NCBI GenBank assembly: GCA_964482405.1
Contig: CAYZXH010000037.1
Span: forward strand, 1-17,062
Origin: Zestomicrobium sp964482405
GTDB lineage: Archaea > Thermoproteota > Thermoprotei_A > Sulfolobales > NBVN01
Length of the DNA: 17,062 nucleotides
Direction: 5' to 3'
The translations under genes were made by a program, and so were the position numbers. The notes beneath the pieces were generated by a model. That model did no database searches and had not been told where the DNA came from. It saw only the letters and a program-made list of their open reading frames with translations. Shown here in pieces: positions 1 to 7,084 of the stretch; the first letter of the stretch is position 1; each line of letters begins with the position of its first letter.

Positions 1-316
1 GTAGTTTCCTGATCTTAAGCCCGTAAGCTACGTTGTCGAAGACGCTCATATGGGGCCATAAAGCGTAGTTCTGGAAAACCATCGCGGTACCTCTCTCGTA
101 AGGCTTGGTGTACGTGACGTCCTCGTCGTCGAAAAATACGTGTCCTGAGTCAGGGTACTCGAAACCAGCTATTATTCTCAGCGTGGTTGTCTTGCCGCAG
201 CCTGAGGGTCCTAACAACGTGAAGAACTCGCCCTTAGCTATGTCTAGTTCTACGTCTTTAGCTGCGTACACGTTGCCGAATCTCTTCACCACCCTCCTCA
301 AGCTAACTTTAGTCAT
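1..316 (-). CDS. ABC transporter ATP-binding protein (iron/polyamine type), N-terminal part
   Basis: This is the ATPase subunit that powers the importer whose permease lies just upstream. The first 105 residues are present; the rest lies beyond the left edge. The Walker A motif GPSGCGKTT is at residues 36-44 and the Q-loop VFQNYALWPHM at about 80-90. The wording of the Q-loop resembles the FbpC/PotA/MalK class of importer ATPases. I chose the ATG at 316 because AGGTG lies 7 nt upstream; an in-frame GTG at 322 overlaps the permease stop codon by 4 bp (GTGA) but has almost no spacing to that SD. The tight join indicates translational coupling with the permease. The substrate (iron(III), thiamine, polyamine or other) cannot be told from this fragment. 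The family call is firm. Confidence 0.93.
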   Translation of the reverse strand, partial: MTKVSLRRVVKRFGNVYAAKDVELDIAKGEFFTLLGPSGCGKTTTLRIIAGFEYPDSGHVFFDDEDVTYTKPYERGTAMVFQNYALWPHMSVFDNVAYGLKIRKL

Positions 317-318
317 TC

Positions 319-1384
319 TCACACACCTATGAACGCGTACCTCTGCTTCAAGAATACATTGGTCACGAAGATTATTAATAATTGCGTCACCACTATTAAG
401 ACAGCCATGGCGGCAGCTAACTGAAGCCCTGCCAAGCGCCCGCCAGTCAGAAAGTCCATCATGACGGCGGTGAGGGGTTTTTGCCCGGCTACTATAGCCC
501 CCACAGTAACTGAAACGCTCGTCTCAGCCACTGAGTACACGAAGGCTAGTAAAGCGCCGCTGAGGATGTTGAGACCCAGTAGTGGTATGACTACAGTTGC
601 TAAGGTTCTCAGTCTCGAAGCACCTAAGTTCATCGCTGCTTCCTCGTAAGCCACGTGTACTTGCTGCAAGCCCGCGTAAATCACTCTGGTAGCGAAAGGC
701 GATCTCCTAACCGTGTAAGCTAGGACGACCAGCAACCACGGACCGTAAATTGAGAGAGGGTCTAGGAAAGTGTCTTTGAAAGGCCATGAAGTAAATAATA
801 TTATGTATCCGGAAGCTATAGCCAGTCCCGGTATGGCTAGCGGTGATGTGCTAATCATGTCTAAGACCTCATTCAGTGTCTGAAGCCTACTCCTGGCAGC
901 CACGTAAGCTGATGAAAGACTTAACACCGTTATTATGGCCGTAGCAATCACCGCATACCTGAGACTATTACTTAAGCCCGTTATTACGTCGGAGTTCGTG
1001 AGTATGTTTGCGAAGTGTTCTAGGGTGAAGCCCTCCGGGTACGCTCTAGACCACCTAACACTGAAAGCCGTTATGAAAACACCTATCTGCGGCATGGCCG
1101 TGAACAGCATAACTGGGAATACCACAAGGTATATTATCAGACTACCGACTAGTTTAGGCTTCCTAACCCTAGGTATCCACCTACCACCCCTACTCAACAT
1201 AGCGTACTGCCTCAGCGACACGTACTTCTTAATCCCGAAGAATATGGCTAGTGCGAGGGCTAGCAAGACTATGGATAAGGCGCCGACGTAAGCCCCGACC
1301 TCACCTATGTTTTGAGCGGCTTTGATGTTACTGTAGATGCTGTAGGAGAGTACGTCGTAGAAGCCGTAAGCTATTGGGCCGCCC
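319..1384 (-). CDS. ABC transporter permease, C-terminal half of the same frameshifted gene
   Basis: This is the second BPD_transp_1 domain of the permease begun at 2146. The frame opens directly at the frameshift site and reads GGPIAYGFYDVLSYSIYSN, the expected continuation of SMEDL in this family. It then runs through further membrane segments to the second EAA loop, EEAAMNLGASRLRTLATVVIP. The first plausible independent start in this frame is TTG at 1266, inside a membrane helix and with no sign of being a true gene start. The span 319-2146 is 1828 nt, exactly one base more than 609 codons, so removing one base restores a 608-residue permease. The stop overlaps a GTG at the head of the ATPase gene. 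Whether the protein is made depends on whether the extra base is real. Confidence 0.82.
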
Positions 1385-2146
1385 CAAATCCTCCATAGAG
1401 AAGATAAAGACTACAGCAGCACCAGCCGCTAGGCCGGGTAGCGAGAGGGGTAACGTGACACTCCTGAAAAGCTTAAAGCCCTTAGCCCCTAAGTTCTCGG
1501 CCTGCTCCTCCAGACTCGGGTCTATCAACATCATGCTTGAGTACACGTTTAAGTAGACTATAGGCCAGAAAGCCATAGACTGAGTTAATATGACGCCGAA
1601 CATCCCGTCCACGTTAATCTTGAGAGGCAAGCCAATCACAGTGTTAATAATGTATGAGAAGAGCCCGTCAAACGAGAACAGCTTCCTTATTACGAACGCG
1701 TTAACGAATGGGGTCATTAATAACGGCATGTAAGCTATGACACGCATGAGTAACTTACCCCTAAAATCATAACGCGCCATTATGAAAGCCACGACCAAAC
1801 CTAACACAGTAGTGTTTAATGTGACTAGAGAAGCTATTATTAGAGTATTAGGTATGACCCCGAAATTCCATCCTATGAAATTAACTAGCGTAGCACCACC
1901 TAACTGAGATATTTTCACAGGCTCCGTGGTTGAGTACGTTCTGAAGAGTCTGGGATCACTGAATAACTCGATAAGTGAATAACCTGTTTTAGCACCGCTA
2001 ACCAATCTCTCCAGCGTGAAAGCTAGTGGGAGTGAGATCATGTCAGCTAAGGGCAGTATGAGGAACAGGAAGAATAAAGCAAGAGAGAAAATCATCATGA
2101 GAATCAGCACACTATCTAAGTACCTGAGACTACTCCTTATATTCAA
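1328..2146 (-). CDS. ABC transporter permease, N-terminal half of a frameshifted two-domain permease
   Basis: This is the first half of a membrane permease of the FbpB-like fused type, which normally carries two BPD_transp_1 domains in one chain. A basic N-terminus is followed by a first membrane segment at about residues 14-37, and more helices follow. The EAA loop that contacts the ATPase is EEQAENLGAKGFKLFRSVTLP, just before the break. Up to about residue 255 (FSMEDLG) the sequence reads as a normal permease. After that comes a 17-residue out-of-frame tail ending at a stop. The continuation is in the next frame at once, so this is a broken gene rather than a separate subunit. The start is TTG at 2146: a stop lies two codons upstream, GAGGAG lies 1 nt upstream, and a TATA-like AAATTAATC sits about 29 bp upstream, so leaderless initiation is possible. 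Confidence 0.85.
   Translation of the reverse strand: MNIRSSLRYLDSVLILMMIFSLALFFLFLILPLADMISLPLAFTLERLVSGAKTGYSLIELFSDPRLFRTYSTTEPVKISQLGGATLVNFIGWNFGVIPNTLIIASLVTLNTTVLGLVVAFIMARYDFRGKLLMRVIAYMPLLMTPFVNAFVIRKLFSFDGLFSYIINTVIGLPLKINVDGMFGVILTQSMAFWPIVYLNVYSSMMLIDPSLEEQAENLGAKGFKLFRSVTLPLSLPGLAAGAAVVFIFSMEDLGRPNSLRLLRRTLLQHLQ
1378..1385 (-). other. One-base frameshift site in the permease gene
   Basis: On the minus strand the reading TTG GGG CGG CCC (D-L-G-R-P) goes off frame. Dropping one G from the GGGG run gives TTG GGC GGC CCA (D-L-G-G-P) and joins both permease halves. The site is a run of G and C, which is a common place for insertion errors in sequencing. Rejoining on the ribosome would need a +1 shift. 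I see no obvious stimulatory structure or in-frame stop at the slip point. A sequencing error or a recent mutation is more likely than programmed shifting. Confidence 0.8.
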
Positions 2147-2170
2147 ACTCCTCTAACCCCCTAAACCTAA

Positions 2171-2180
2171 GATTAATTTC
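2171..2180 (-). promoter_or_regulatory. Candidate TATA box of the ABC transporter operon
   Basis: On the minus strand this reads GAAATTAATC. Its centre is about 29 bp upstream of the TTG start at 2146, the spacing expected of an archaeal TATA box driving a leaderless message. It is judged by eye only. Confidence 0.4.
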
Positions 2181-2273
2181 CAGAATTTAAAGAAGCAACT
2201 TAATACGCGGTAGTCTTCCTAGGGTGGGTGAGGTGTTTTAAGTATTCGTGATATTGGTGTGAGTATATTCCAT

Positions 2274-2618
2274 TCATCTAGTGTTCTTACGTAGGTTTAT
2301 TTTGGCGACGCCATTCTTTACCTTTATCTCGTAATTATCTAGATTAATGCTGGTCGTGAGCGTTATTAGCTTCTTGATATTACGTCCCCTATACCTGAAA
2401 AGTATCTCTATTCTTGAAGTATCAACTGGGCGTATAATCACTGAGTTAGGGTCTTGATCCGAGACCTCTGCTAGTATCCTTACGTGATCCGGGTACTCCC
2501 TCACCTCAACTAGAGGATCCTGCATTAAATACTTGCCATGGTTCTCGTAAGGTTCGAAGACCCTGTTCTTAGGTGTCTCTCTCTTCTCCTCCCCAGCCAC
2601 TCGCCTAACCTCCCACAT
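2274..2618 (-). CDS. Hsp20/alpha-crystallin family small heat-shock-like protein
   Basis: Likely a small cytoplasmic chaperone that holds unfolding proteins. The 114 residues contain an alpha-crystallin-type beta-sandwich: DPLVEVREYPDHVRILAEV at about 34-52, then a strand-rich stretch with TLTTSINLDNYEIKVKNG, and the closing NGVAKINLRK, which matches the usual NGVLxIxLPK strand. It is short for an archaeal Hsp20 (commonly 140-170 residues). The protein ends four residues after the last strand, so the C-terminal I-x-I tail used for oligomer assembly is missing. It may be a divergent or CS-domain-like member. The start is ATG at 2618; a TATA-like TTTAAAATA lies at 2634-2642 on this strand, slightly closer than ideal. 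It stands alone between the transporter operon and the divergent methyltransferase gene. Confidence 0.75.
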   Translation of the reverse strand: MWEVRRVAGEEKRETPKNRVFEPYENHGKYLMQDPLVEVREYPDHVRILAEVSDQDPNSVIIRPVDTSRIEILFRYRGRNIKKLITLTTSINLDNYEIKVKNGVAKINLRKNTR

Positions 2619-2703
2619 TATACTAGACTCAGGTATTTTAAACAGAGTTCTCGCTCGTCAGCTCCGAAAGGGAAGCTTTCAGTCATAAAGTTAATAATTA
2701 GAG

Positions 2704-2710
2704 TTAATAT
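2704..2710 (+). promoter_or_regulatory. TATA box of the methyltransferase gene
   Basis: TTAATAT, within an AT-rich block, is centred 28 bp upstream of the ATG at 2735. This is the spacing expected for a leaderless archaeal transcript. No strong SD lies in between; a weak TTAGGA is 5 nt before the ATG. Confidence 0.5.
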
Positions 2711-2734
2711 AGGTGTGTAGGTAGTTAGGACGGT

Positions 2735-4087
2735 ATGGTGAAGGAGCCTTACGAGCTTGAGTGGGTGGATGTGGCTGCTTTGATTAAGGCTGTGAAGCTA
2801 GCTGAGATTATCAAGCCTTCGCAGCAAGCTAAGAGGAATGCTTTCAAGGAGTTCGGGGTTCTCGGGACTAGGCGTGACCCCCCTCTCACAGCCATATTCT
2901 ATAACATAATGTTGAGGCTGGGCATCATAGACAACTTAATCAAGGAATTCTCAGGCGTTACCAACCCACTACTCCTGGAAGCTAATCTCAGAGCGGCTCT
3001 CAGGGTCTTTATTGGCTTGATGGTCTTCAGTAGAGATAGGGTTAGGTTCAGGGATCTCGATAAGATCAAGAATAAGGTCTCCCAATATCTTTCGGAAGCA
3101 GCTCACCCCTTCGTCGGTATGTGGTTCTGGGACTTAATAGATAAGTTAATGAGTTACGAGTATAAACCTAAGACGCCTGAGGAAGAACTTACCTTGAAGT
3201 ACTTGCTACCGGCATGGTATATCAAGAAAATAAGTGAGTTAATTGGTGAGGGCGAAGCTGCAGAGCTACTCAAAAGCTTCTTGAAGACTCCTAAAATATC
3301 TGTGAGGGTAAATACTCTGAAAGCCACTGTTGAGGAGGTCCTTAAAGAACTTAAAGAAAGCAAAGTTAAGGATCTTGAAGTATCTCAGGTAATTCCTACC
3401 GTGATAAGGTTTAAAGGACCTTACAACTTCGATAACTCTAGACTCTTAAGAGAGGGCAAGATAGTTATTCAAGATGAGTCAGCTGCGTTAGCCGCTATAC
3501 TGCTTGACCCTAAACCGGGTCAGGTAGTGGTTGATTTAGCTGCGGCTCCCGGAGGTAAGACAGAACTCATCGGTGAGTTAATGAGGAATGAAGGAGTTAT
3601 CTACGCTTTCGACGTGGATACTAAGCGTATTAGTAGGATGCGGAGATTACTTGAGAGGACGGGAATCACCATAGTCAAGATTTACGAGAAGGACGGGAGG
3701 GAAGCGCCTAAAATAGTTGGTGAGAACGTGGCTGACAGAGTCCTTGTGGACCCTCCGTGCAGTTCCGACGGAACCTTAATGAAGAACCCTGACCTGAGGT
3801 GGAGACTCCTAGAAGAAGAGGTTCCTAAGCTGGCTCAACTTCAGTACGAGTTGTTGCTAGCGGGTCTGAAGATGCTTAAGCCTGGCGGATACCTGTTATA
3901 CTCGACATGCTCACTCCTTAAAGAACAGGGTGAGGACGTGATACAGCGTGTCGTCAAGAAGAAGAAAGCTAAGATAGTACCTATTAAAGGACCTTATGAG
4001 GAGGGCTTTCTACCAGGCACTATGAGGGCCTGGCCCCACAAACATAACACGACAGGCTTCTTTTACGCTCTCCTCACTAAGGGGTGA
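2735..4087 (+). CDS. NSUN/RsmB-family RNA cytosine-5 methyltransferase
   Basis: An S-adenosylmethionine-dependent enzyme that methylates carbon 5 of cytosine in tRNA or rRNA. Residues 1 to about 145 are helical and look like the NusB-like N-terminal domain of RsmB. Then come the RVNTLK signature at 191-196, SAM motif I DLAAAPGGKT at 267-276, motif IV DPPCSSDGT at 339-347 (Cys342, the cysteine that helps release product) and motif VI STCS with the nucleophile Cys392. The C-terminal block RAWPHKHNTTGFFYALL is typical of the family. All catalytic residues are present and 450 residues is a normal length. Archaeal NSUN proteins include tRNA C49-type and rRNA enzymes; the target here is not determined. 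The next gene follows 6 nt later, so the two are probably cotranscribed. Confidence 0.93.
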   Translation: MVKEPYELEWVDVAALIKAVKLAEIIKPSQQAKRNAFKEFGVLGTRRDPPLTAIFYNIMLRLGIIDNLIKEFSGVTNPLLLEANLRAALRVFIGLMVFSRDRVRFRDLDKIKNKVSQYLSEAAHPFVGMWFWDLIDKLMSYEYKPKTPEEELTLKYLLPAWYIKKISELIGEGEAAELLKSFLKTPKISVRVNTLKATVEEVLKELKESKVKDLEVSQVIPTVIRFKGPYNFDNSRLLREGKIVIQDESAALAAILLDPKPGQVVVDLAAAPGGKTELIGELMRNEGVIYAFDVDTKRISRMRRLLERTGITIVKIYEKDGREAPKIVGENVADRVLVDPPCSSDGTLMKNPDLRWRLLEEEVPKLAQLQYELLLAGLKMLKPGGYLLYSTCSLLKEQGEDVIQRVVKKKKAKIVPIKGPYEEGFLPGTMRAWPHKHNTTGFFYALLTKG

Positions 4088-4093
4088 TGGCTC

Positions 4094-4804
4094 GTGAGTC
4101 CCGTGCCGCGTCACAAGATCCAGAGAATCCCTGAGTTTAGGGAAGTCGTTTATGATGAGGGGAAGTGGGATTTACTAGCTAAGCTGAGGTCGAGGGCTAC
4201 CCGAATAGTTGAGGATTTAAGTAGCTGCGGCGTGAGCGCCGCCGTACACGGCTCCCTAGCAAGAGGAGATGTGACGCCGATCAGCGACATAGACGTGGTC
4301 GTAACGTACCTAACACAACCCTACAGGATCGTGTTCTGCTTAGAGAGACTTAACTACATCATACACAAGCAGTACATAGTTAAGGCGACGCCTGCGTCAA
4401 CCCCTAAGGCGTATATAGAGTTAGATCCAGAGGGTAGGGAAGTAGTATCATTTCCTCTTAAGGAGACCAACCCGACGGAATGGGAATTCTATAAGTTTGG
4501 AGGGCTCGTGACTCTTGAAGAACTGAAGGGAAACGTTAGGAAGCCGGGCGTGAATAAAAACCTGGTGCTAATCATTCCAACCGAGAGGGGGCATCTTGAG
4601 GCGCCGGTCATTAACTACGAGGGTTACGTAGCTTCAGTTCTAGGGGTCTCAATCAACGTAGTTAATGAGAGGGTTAGGCTTCTCAGCAGGCGGGACGAGG
4701 TTGGTAGGACCGGGACGTACCTCAAGTACGTGTTAAGAATTGGGGAGAGTTTTGAGGAGGCTCTGTCCAGGTTAGCTAAGGAAGGAAAGCTAAAACTAAG
4801 CTAG
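4094..4804 (+). CDS. Archaeal predicted nucleotidyltransferase (pol beta superfamily fold)
   Basis: A 236-residue protein with a minimal nucleotidyltransferase core: GSLARGD at 53-59 followed by DID at 65-67, the G-S-x(n)-D-x-D metal-binding pattern of the polymerase beta superfamily. The rest (about 75-236) has no motif I can name. Length and layout resemble the archaeal predicted nucleotidyltransferases of COG1665; the substrate is unknown. The start is GTG at 4094, supported by GGGGTGAT overlapping the stop of the upstream methyltransferase gene. The linkage to an RNA methyltransferase hints at a role in RNA modification or end processing, but this is inference. The downstream BtpA-family gene is convergent, with a 14-nt gap between the ends. 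Confidence 0.8.
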   Translation: MSPVPRHKIQRIPEFREVVYDEGKWDLLAKLRSRATRIVEDLSSCGVSAAVHGSLARGDVTPISDIDVVVTYLTQPYRIVFCLERLNYIIHKQYIVKATPASTPKAYIELDPEGREVVSFPLKETNPTEWEFYKFGGLVTLEELKGNVRKPGVNKNLVLIIPTERGHLEAPVINYEGYVASVLGVSINVVNERVRLLSRRDEVGRTGTYLKYVLRIGESFEEALSRLAKEGKLKLS

Positions 4805-4818
4805 GAATCGTTTCCCAG

Positions 4819-5664
4819 TTACTTCAACCTCTGTATTATCTCGTTAAACTTGCTTACGAATCTCCTAGCTCTCTCAGAATCTACGGGATTGCCTGCCTTG
4901 CCGTTCGTCTTAATGTATGAGCCTACTATCACGCCGTCAGCCTTCTTCAACAATATCTCAAGATTCTCCGGTGTTGCGCCACTACCTACTAAGACGGGAA
5001 CGGGGGAGATACTCTTCACCTTGCTTAAGAACTCTACGTCAGGTTCTTCCCCGGTTCTAGGTCCTGTCACTATTAACGCGTCAGCCCTCCCTCTCTCCAC
5101 TACGTCGGTGACGAGCTCTTCCAGGGGCTCTGCACCGCCTTTAACAAGGCTTTGTTCCTTGTATGCTAGGTAACTCAGGCTACTCCCGTGCTTACACACA
5201 ATATCAGCGTATATCTTCACTCCTGGATAGTTAAACCTGACGTTCCTAAGCCTCGGTGCTTCAGGTTCTATAATCCCTGAATCCGTTATCAAGGTCTCAA
5301 CTAATGAGTTCACTCTGATAAACCTGGCTCCCGTAGCTAAGGCTACGGAGTAAGCTTCGAGACCTGAATTCCTCAAGAGGTTAATCCCTACGTCAATCCT
5401 CACAGACTTAACGACTTCCCTAGCTACGACCGTAAAAGCCGCCAGGGTTAGAGGGTCCCTAACTCTCTTCAAGAAAGGCGCGTCACCAAAGTTTTCCACG
5501 ATAATCCCACCATACCCTAACTCCTCAAGTATTTTAGATTCCTTAACAGCTCTCTCAACAACTTCTTCTACTCCTGCCTCACCAGCATAGTGGGTGCTAG
5601 GCAATCTAGGAAGATGTATTACGCCGACCAACAATTTCCGCGAACTCCCCACGCCCGACAACAC
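4819..5664 (-). CDS. BtpA/SgcQ family TIM-barrel protein
   Basis: A 281-residue protein of the BtpA family (COG0434, predicted TIM-barrel enzyme). In cyanobacteria BtpA affects photosystem I stability, while SgcQ belongs to a sugar operon. The archaeal function is unknown and photosynthesis is not implied. Family landmarks are GVIHLPRLPS at 14-23, GGIIVENFGDAPF near 53-65, RVDV/INLLRN-like strands, ARFIRVN, IYADIVCKH, DALIVTGPRTGE and the C-terminal phosphate-site-like VLVGSGATPEN and ADGVIVGSYIK, typical of (beta/alpha)8 barrels. The start is GTG at 5664, giving a sensible N-terminus; no clear SD precedes it. It diverges from the DUF1464 gene across an 81-bp gap that probably holds both promoters. 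Confidence 0.85.
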   Translation of the reverse strand: MLSGVGSSRKLLVGVIHLPRLPSTHYAGEAGVEEVVERAVKESKILEELGYGGIIVENFGDAPFLKRVRDPLTLAAFTVVAREVVKSVRIDVGINLLRNSGLEAYSVALATGARFIRVNSLVETLITDSGIIEPEAPRLRNVRFNYPGVKIYADIVCKHGSSLSYLAYKEQSLVKGGAEPLEELVTDVVERGRADALIVTGPRTGEEPDVEFLSKVKSISPVPVLVGSGATPENLEILLKKADGVIVGSYIKTNGKAGNPVDSERARRFVSKFNEIIQRLK

Positions 5665-5693
5665 TCTTAAACCCTACCGTAAGTATGGTTACC

Positions 5694-5715
5694 CTAAAAA
5701 TAATTATTTTAATGG
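5694..5715. promoter_or_regulatory. AT-rich divergent promoter region
   Basis: A run of almost only A and T (5695-5713) between the divergent BtpA and DUF1464 genes. On the minus strand it offers a TTTTTA box about 34 bp from the GTG at 5664. On the plus strand it offers TTATTTTAAT just before the strong SD at 5718. It could serve TBP binding in both directions, so expression of the two genes may be linked. Confidence 0.5.
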
Positions 5716-5717
5716 CT

Positions 5718-5725
5718 AGGAGGTG
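5718..5725 (+). promoter_or_regulatory. Strong SD (AGGAGGTG) displaced from the DUF1464 start
   Basis: This is the best SD match in the window. It sits 7 nt before TTG at 5733, which opens an 11-codon frame (MVRVIGSYYRD, stop at 5766-5768), and 20 nt before TTG at 5746, which opens the real gene. The two TTG regions are near copies 13 bp apart, so the SD appears to have been pushed away from its gene by a small duplication. Confidence 0.65.
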
Positions 5726-5745
5726 AAAGTGTTTGGTGCGTGTAA

Positions 5746-6894
5746 TTGGTTCGTATTATAGGGATTGACCCAGGAACTAAGACTATGGACCTATGCTTAT
5801 TAGAGGATGGTGTGGTTAAGGGTGAAGTAATTCTCGAGTCTAGTGAGGTAGCGTTTAAGCCTGAACTGCTCGCAAAAGCCGTTGAGAAGTTATCTCCTTA
5901 TGACCTCATCGTAGGTCCTTCAGGCTACGGGGTTGAAGTAACTTACATTGATGAAATACCTGACGACGTTTTCGAGGATTGGTACTATACCTACATACTC
6001 TTAACGACTAAGGAGGAGATCAGACACGGTATTGCCGGGGGTGACGTAGGTTCATATATTTACTACGCGATGGCTAAAACGATGATTGAGTTTAAGAAAC
6101 GCCGACTCCCAGTAGTCTTCATCCCCGGCATCATAAACCTCCCCACAGTACAAGAATTCAAGAAGTTAAATAAGATTGATTTAGGGACTGCGGATAAGTT
6201 GGCGGTCACAGTCCTCGCAACACACCTACAGGCTGAGAGACTTAGAATACCTTATAGCGAGGTCTCCTTCATCTTATCAGAGTTAGGTTTTGGTTACAAC
6301 GCTGTTGTGGGGGTTAGTAAGGGTCTCGTTAAGGACGCGTTCGGCGGGACTACGATGCCTGGTCCAGGCTTCTTATCGATGGGTTGCGCCGACCTAGAGT
6401 TAGTTCAGTTAGTTAAGAACTGGACAAAAACCGACGTGTTTACCGGCGGACTCTCCTACGTTTCCGGCTGTAGAACTCCTGAGGAACTGGTAGAGTGTTC
6501 TATTAACAGACCTGAATGTCTTGACTTACTAAACGCTATGGTTGACGGGGTCATGAAAGCTGTTCACGCTCTAACGTACAGCGTGGGGGTGCCTAAGGAA
6601 GTGCTTTACTCTGGAAGACTCTCTAGAATCAGTTTTATCAGGGACTTACTAATAAGCAGTATTAAAGACTCTGCAGTTTTGAGTTCTGTGAGGGTTGCGC
6701 CAGTAGGGGGTCTACCAGGAGCTAAAATAACTAAGGAGACCGCGCAGGGTTACGCGTTAGTCGGGGACGGCGTAGCCGGCGGTCTTTTCAAGGAGTTAAT
6801 TAATCATATGCGTATTACGGAAGCTAAGGGGAGCGCGCTCGATTACGTAAGGCATCCTAAGTTTGATAGGAGAAAGCTTGTCAGGTTTAAGTGA
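5746..6894 (+). CDS. DUF1464 family protein, predicted butyrate kinase-like
   Basis: A 382-residue archaeal protein of the DUF1464 family (COG2441, annotated as predicted butyrate kinase). The N-terminal IGIDPGTKTMDLCLLEDG is the phosphate-1 loop of the actin/acetate-kinase (ASKHA) fold. Further landmarks are DLIVGPSGYG near residue 65, GGDVGSYIYYAMAK near 100, the glycine-rich TTMPGPGFLSMG and VLYSGRLSR, which resembles the adenosine-binding region of the fold. Family function rests on fold prediction, so butyrate kinase activity is unproven. The start is TTG at 5746 because a stop lies directly upstream in frame, yet the strong SD is 20 nt away. It lies upstream of an aminotransferase/acyl-CoA synthetase/oxidoreductase cluster, which would fit a role with acyl phosphates or short acids. 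Confidence 0.82.
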   Translation: MVRIIGIDPGTKTMDLCLLEDGVVKGEVILESSEVAFKPELLAKAVEKLSPYDLIVGPSGYGVEVTYIDEIPDDVFEDWYYTYILLTTKEEIRHGIAGGDVGSYIYYAMAKTMIEFKKRRLPVVFIPGIINLPTVQEFKKLNKIDLGTADKLAVTVLATHLQAERLRIPYSEVSFILSELGFGYNAVVGVSKGLVKDAFGGTTMPGPGFLSMGCADLELVQLVKNWTKTDVFTGGLSYVSGCRTPEELVECSINRPECLDLLNAMVDGVMKAVHALTYSVGVPKEVLYSGRLSRISFIRDLLISSIKDSAVLSSVRVAPVGGLPGAKITKETAQGYALVGDGVAGGLFKELINHMRITEAKGSALDYVRHPKFDRRKLVRFK

Positions 6895-6907
6895 CTGAGC
6901 GTCACTT
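6889..6907 (+). terminator. Candidate hairpin at the end of the DUF1464 gene
   Basis: AAGTGAC and GTCACTT form a perfect 7-bp stem with the loop TGAGC. The stem overlaps the stop codon of the DUF1464 gene and is followed by a pyrimidine-rich stretch (CCTTC). Crenarchaeal termination relies mainly on T-runs rather than hairpins, so its role is uncertain. A T-rich stretch further on (7016-7029) is the other termination candidate. Confidence 0.3.
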
Positions 6908-7015
6908 CCTTCACGGAGGAACTACGCGTGGGTTTCTGCGTATTCGTATCTCGTTTCACTAAAGATAATTAAGTGTTTGTGGCGATGCCTCGTTAACGTA
7001 TGAACGGGTGGTGAA

Positions 7016-7029
7016 TTTTTTATTTTGTT
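7016..7029 (+). terminator. T-rich stretch, candidate archaeal terminator
   Basis: A short stretch dominated by T (TTTTTTATTTTGTTT region) in the 190-bp gap between the DUF1464 and aminotransferase genes. Archaeal RNA polymerase stops at such T-runs on the coding strand. It could end the DUF1464 transcript, or be part of the AT-rich promoter region of the next gene. Confidence 0.3.
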
Positions 7030-7084
7030 TACGTAAATTCTGTGTTTTAATCCTTTCACGGTAAGAAGATTCGGTGATTAAATT

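Noticed and set aside
105..332. Plus-strand 75-codon frame over the ABC ATPase
   Set aside because: It is a shadow of the minus-strand ATPase gene, which has Walker A and Q-loop motifs in the same bases.
1378..1385. Programmed ribosomal frameshifting in the permease
   Set aside because: It would need a +1 shift; there is no stop codon at the slip point and no evident stimulatory element, and a G/C run is a common place for sequence errors.
2147..2273. Possible small RNA (C/D box) between the Hsp20 and permease genes
   Set aside because: No RTGATGA C box with a matching CTGA D box was found on either strand, only a plausible TATA box.
6928..6972. A 14-codon GTG frame preceded by GGAGG in the gap after the DUF1464 gene
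   Set aside because: Too short to judge. The encoded peptide (MGFCVFVSRFTKDN) shows no recognisable feature, and the SD match may be chance.
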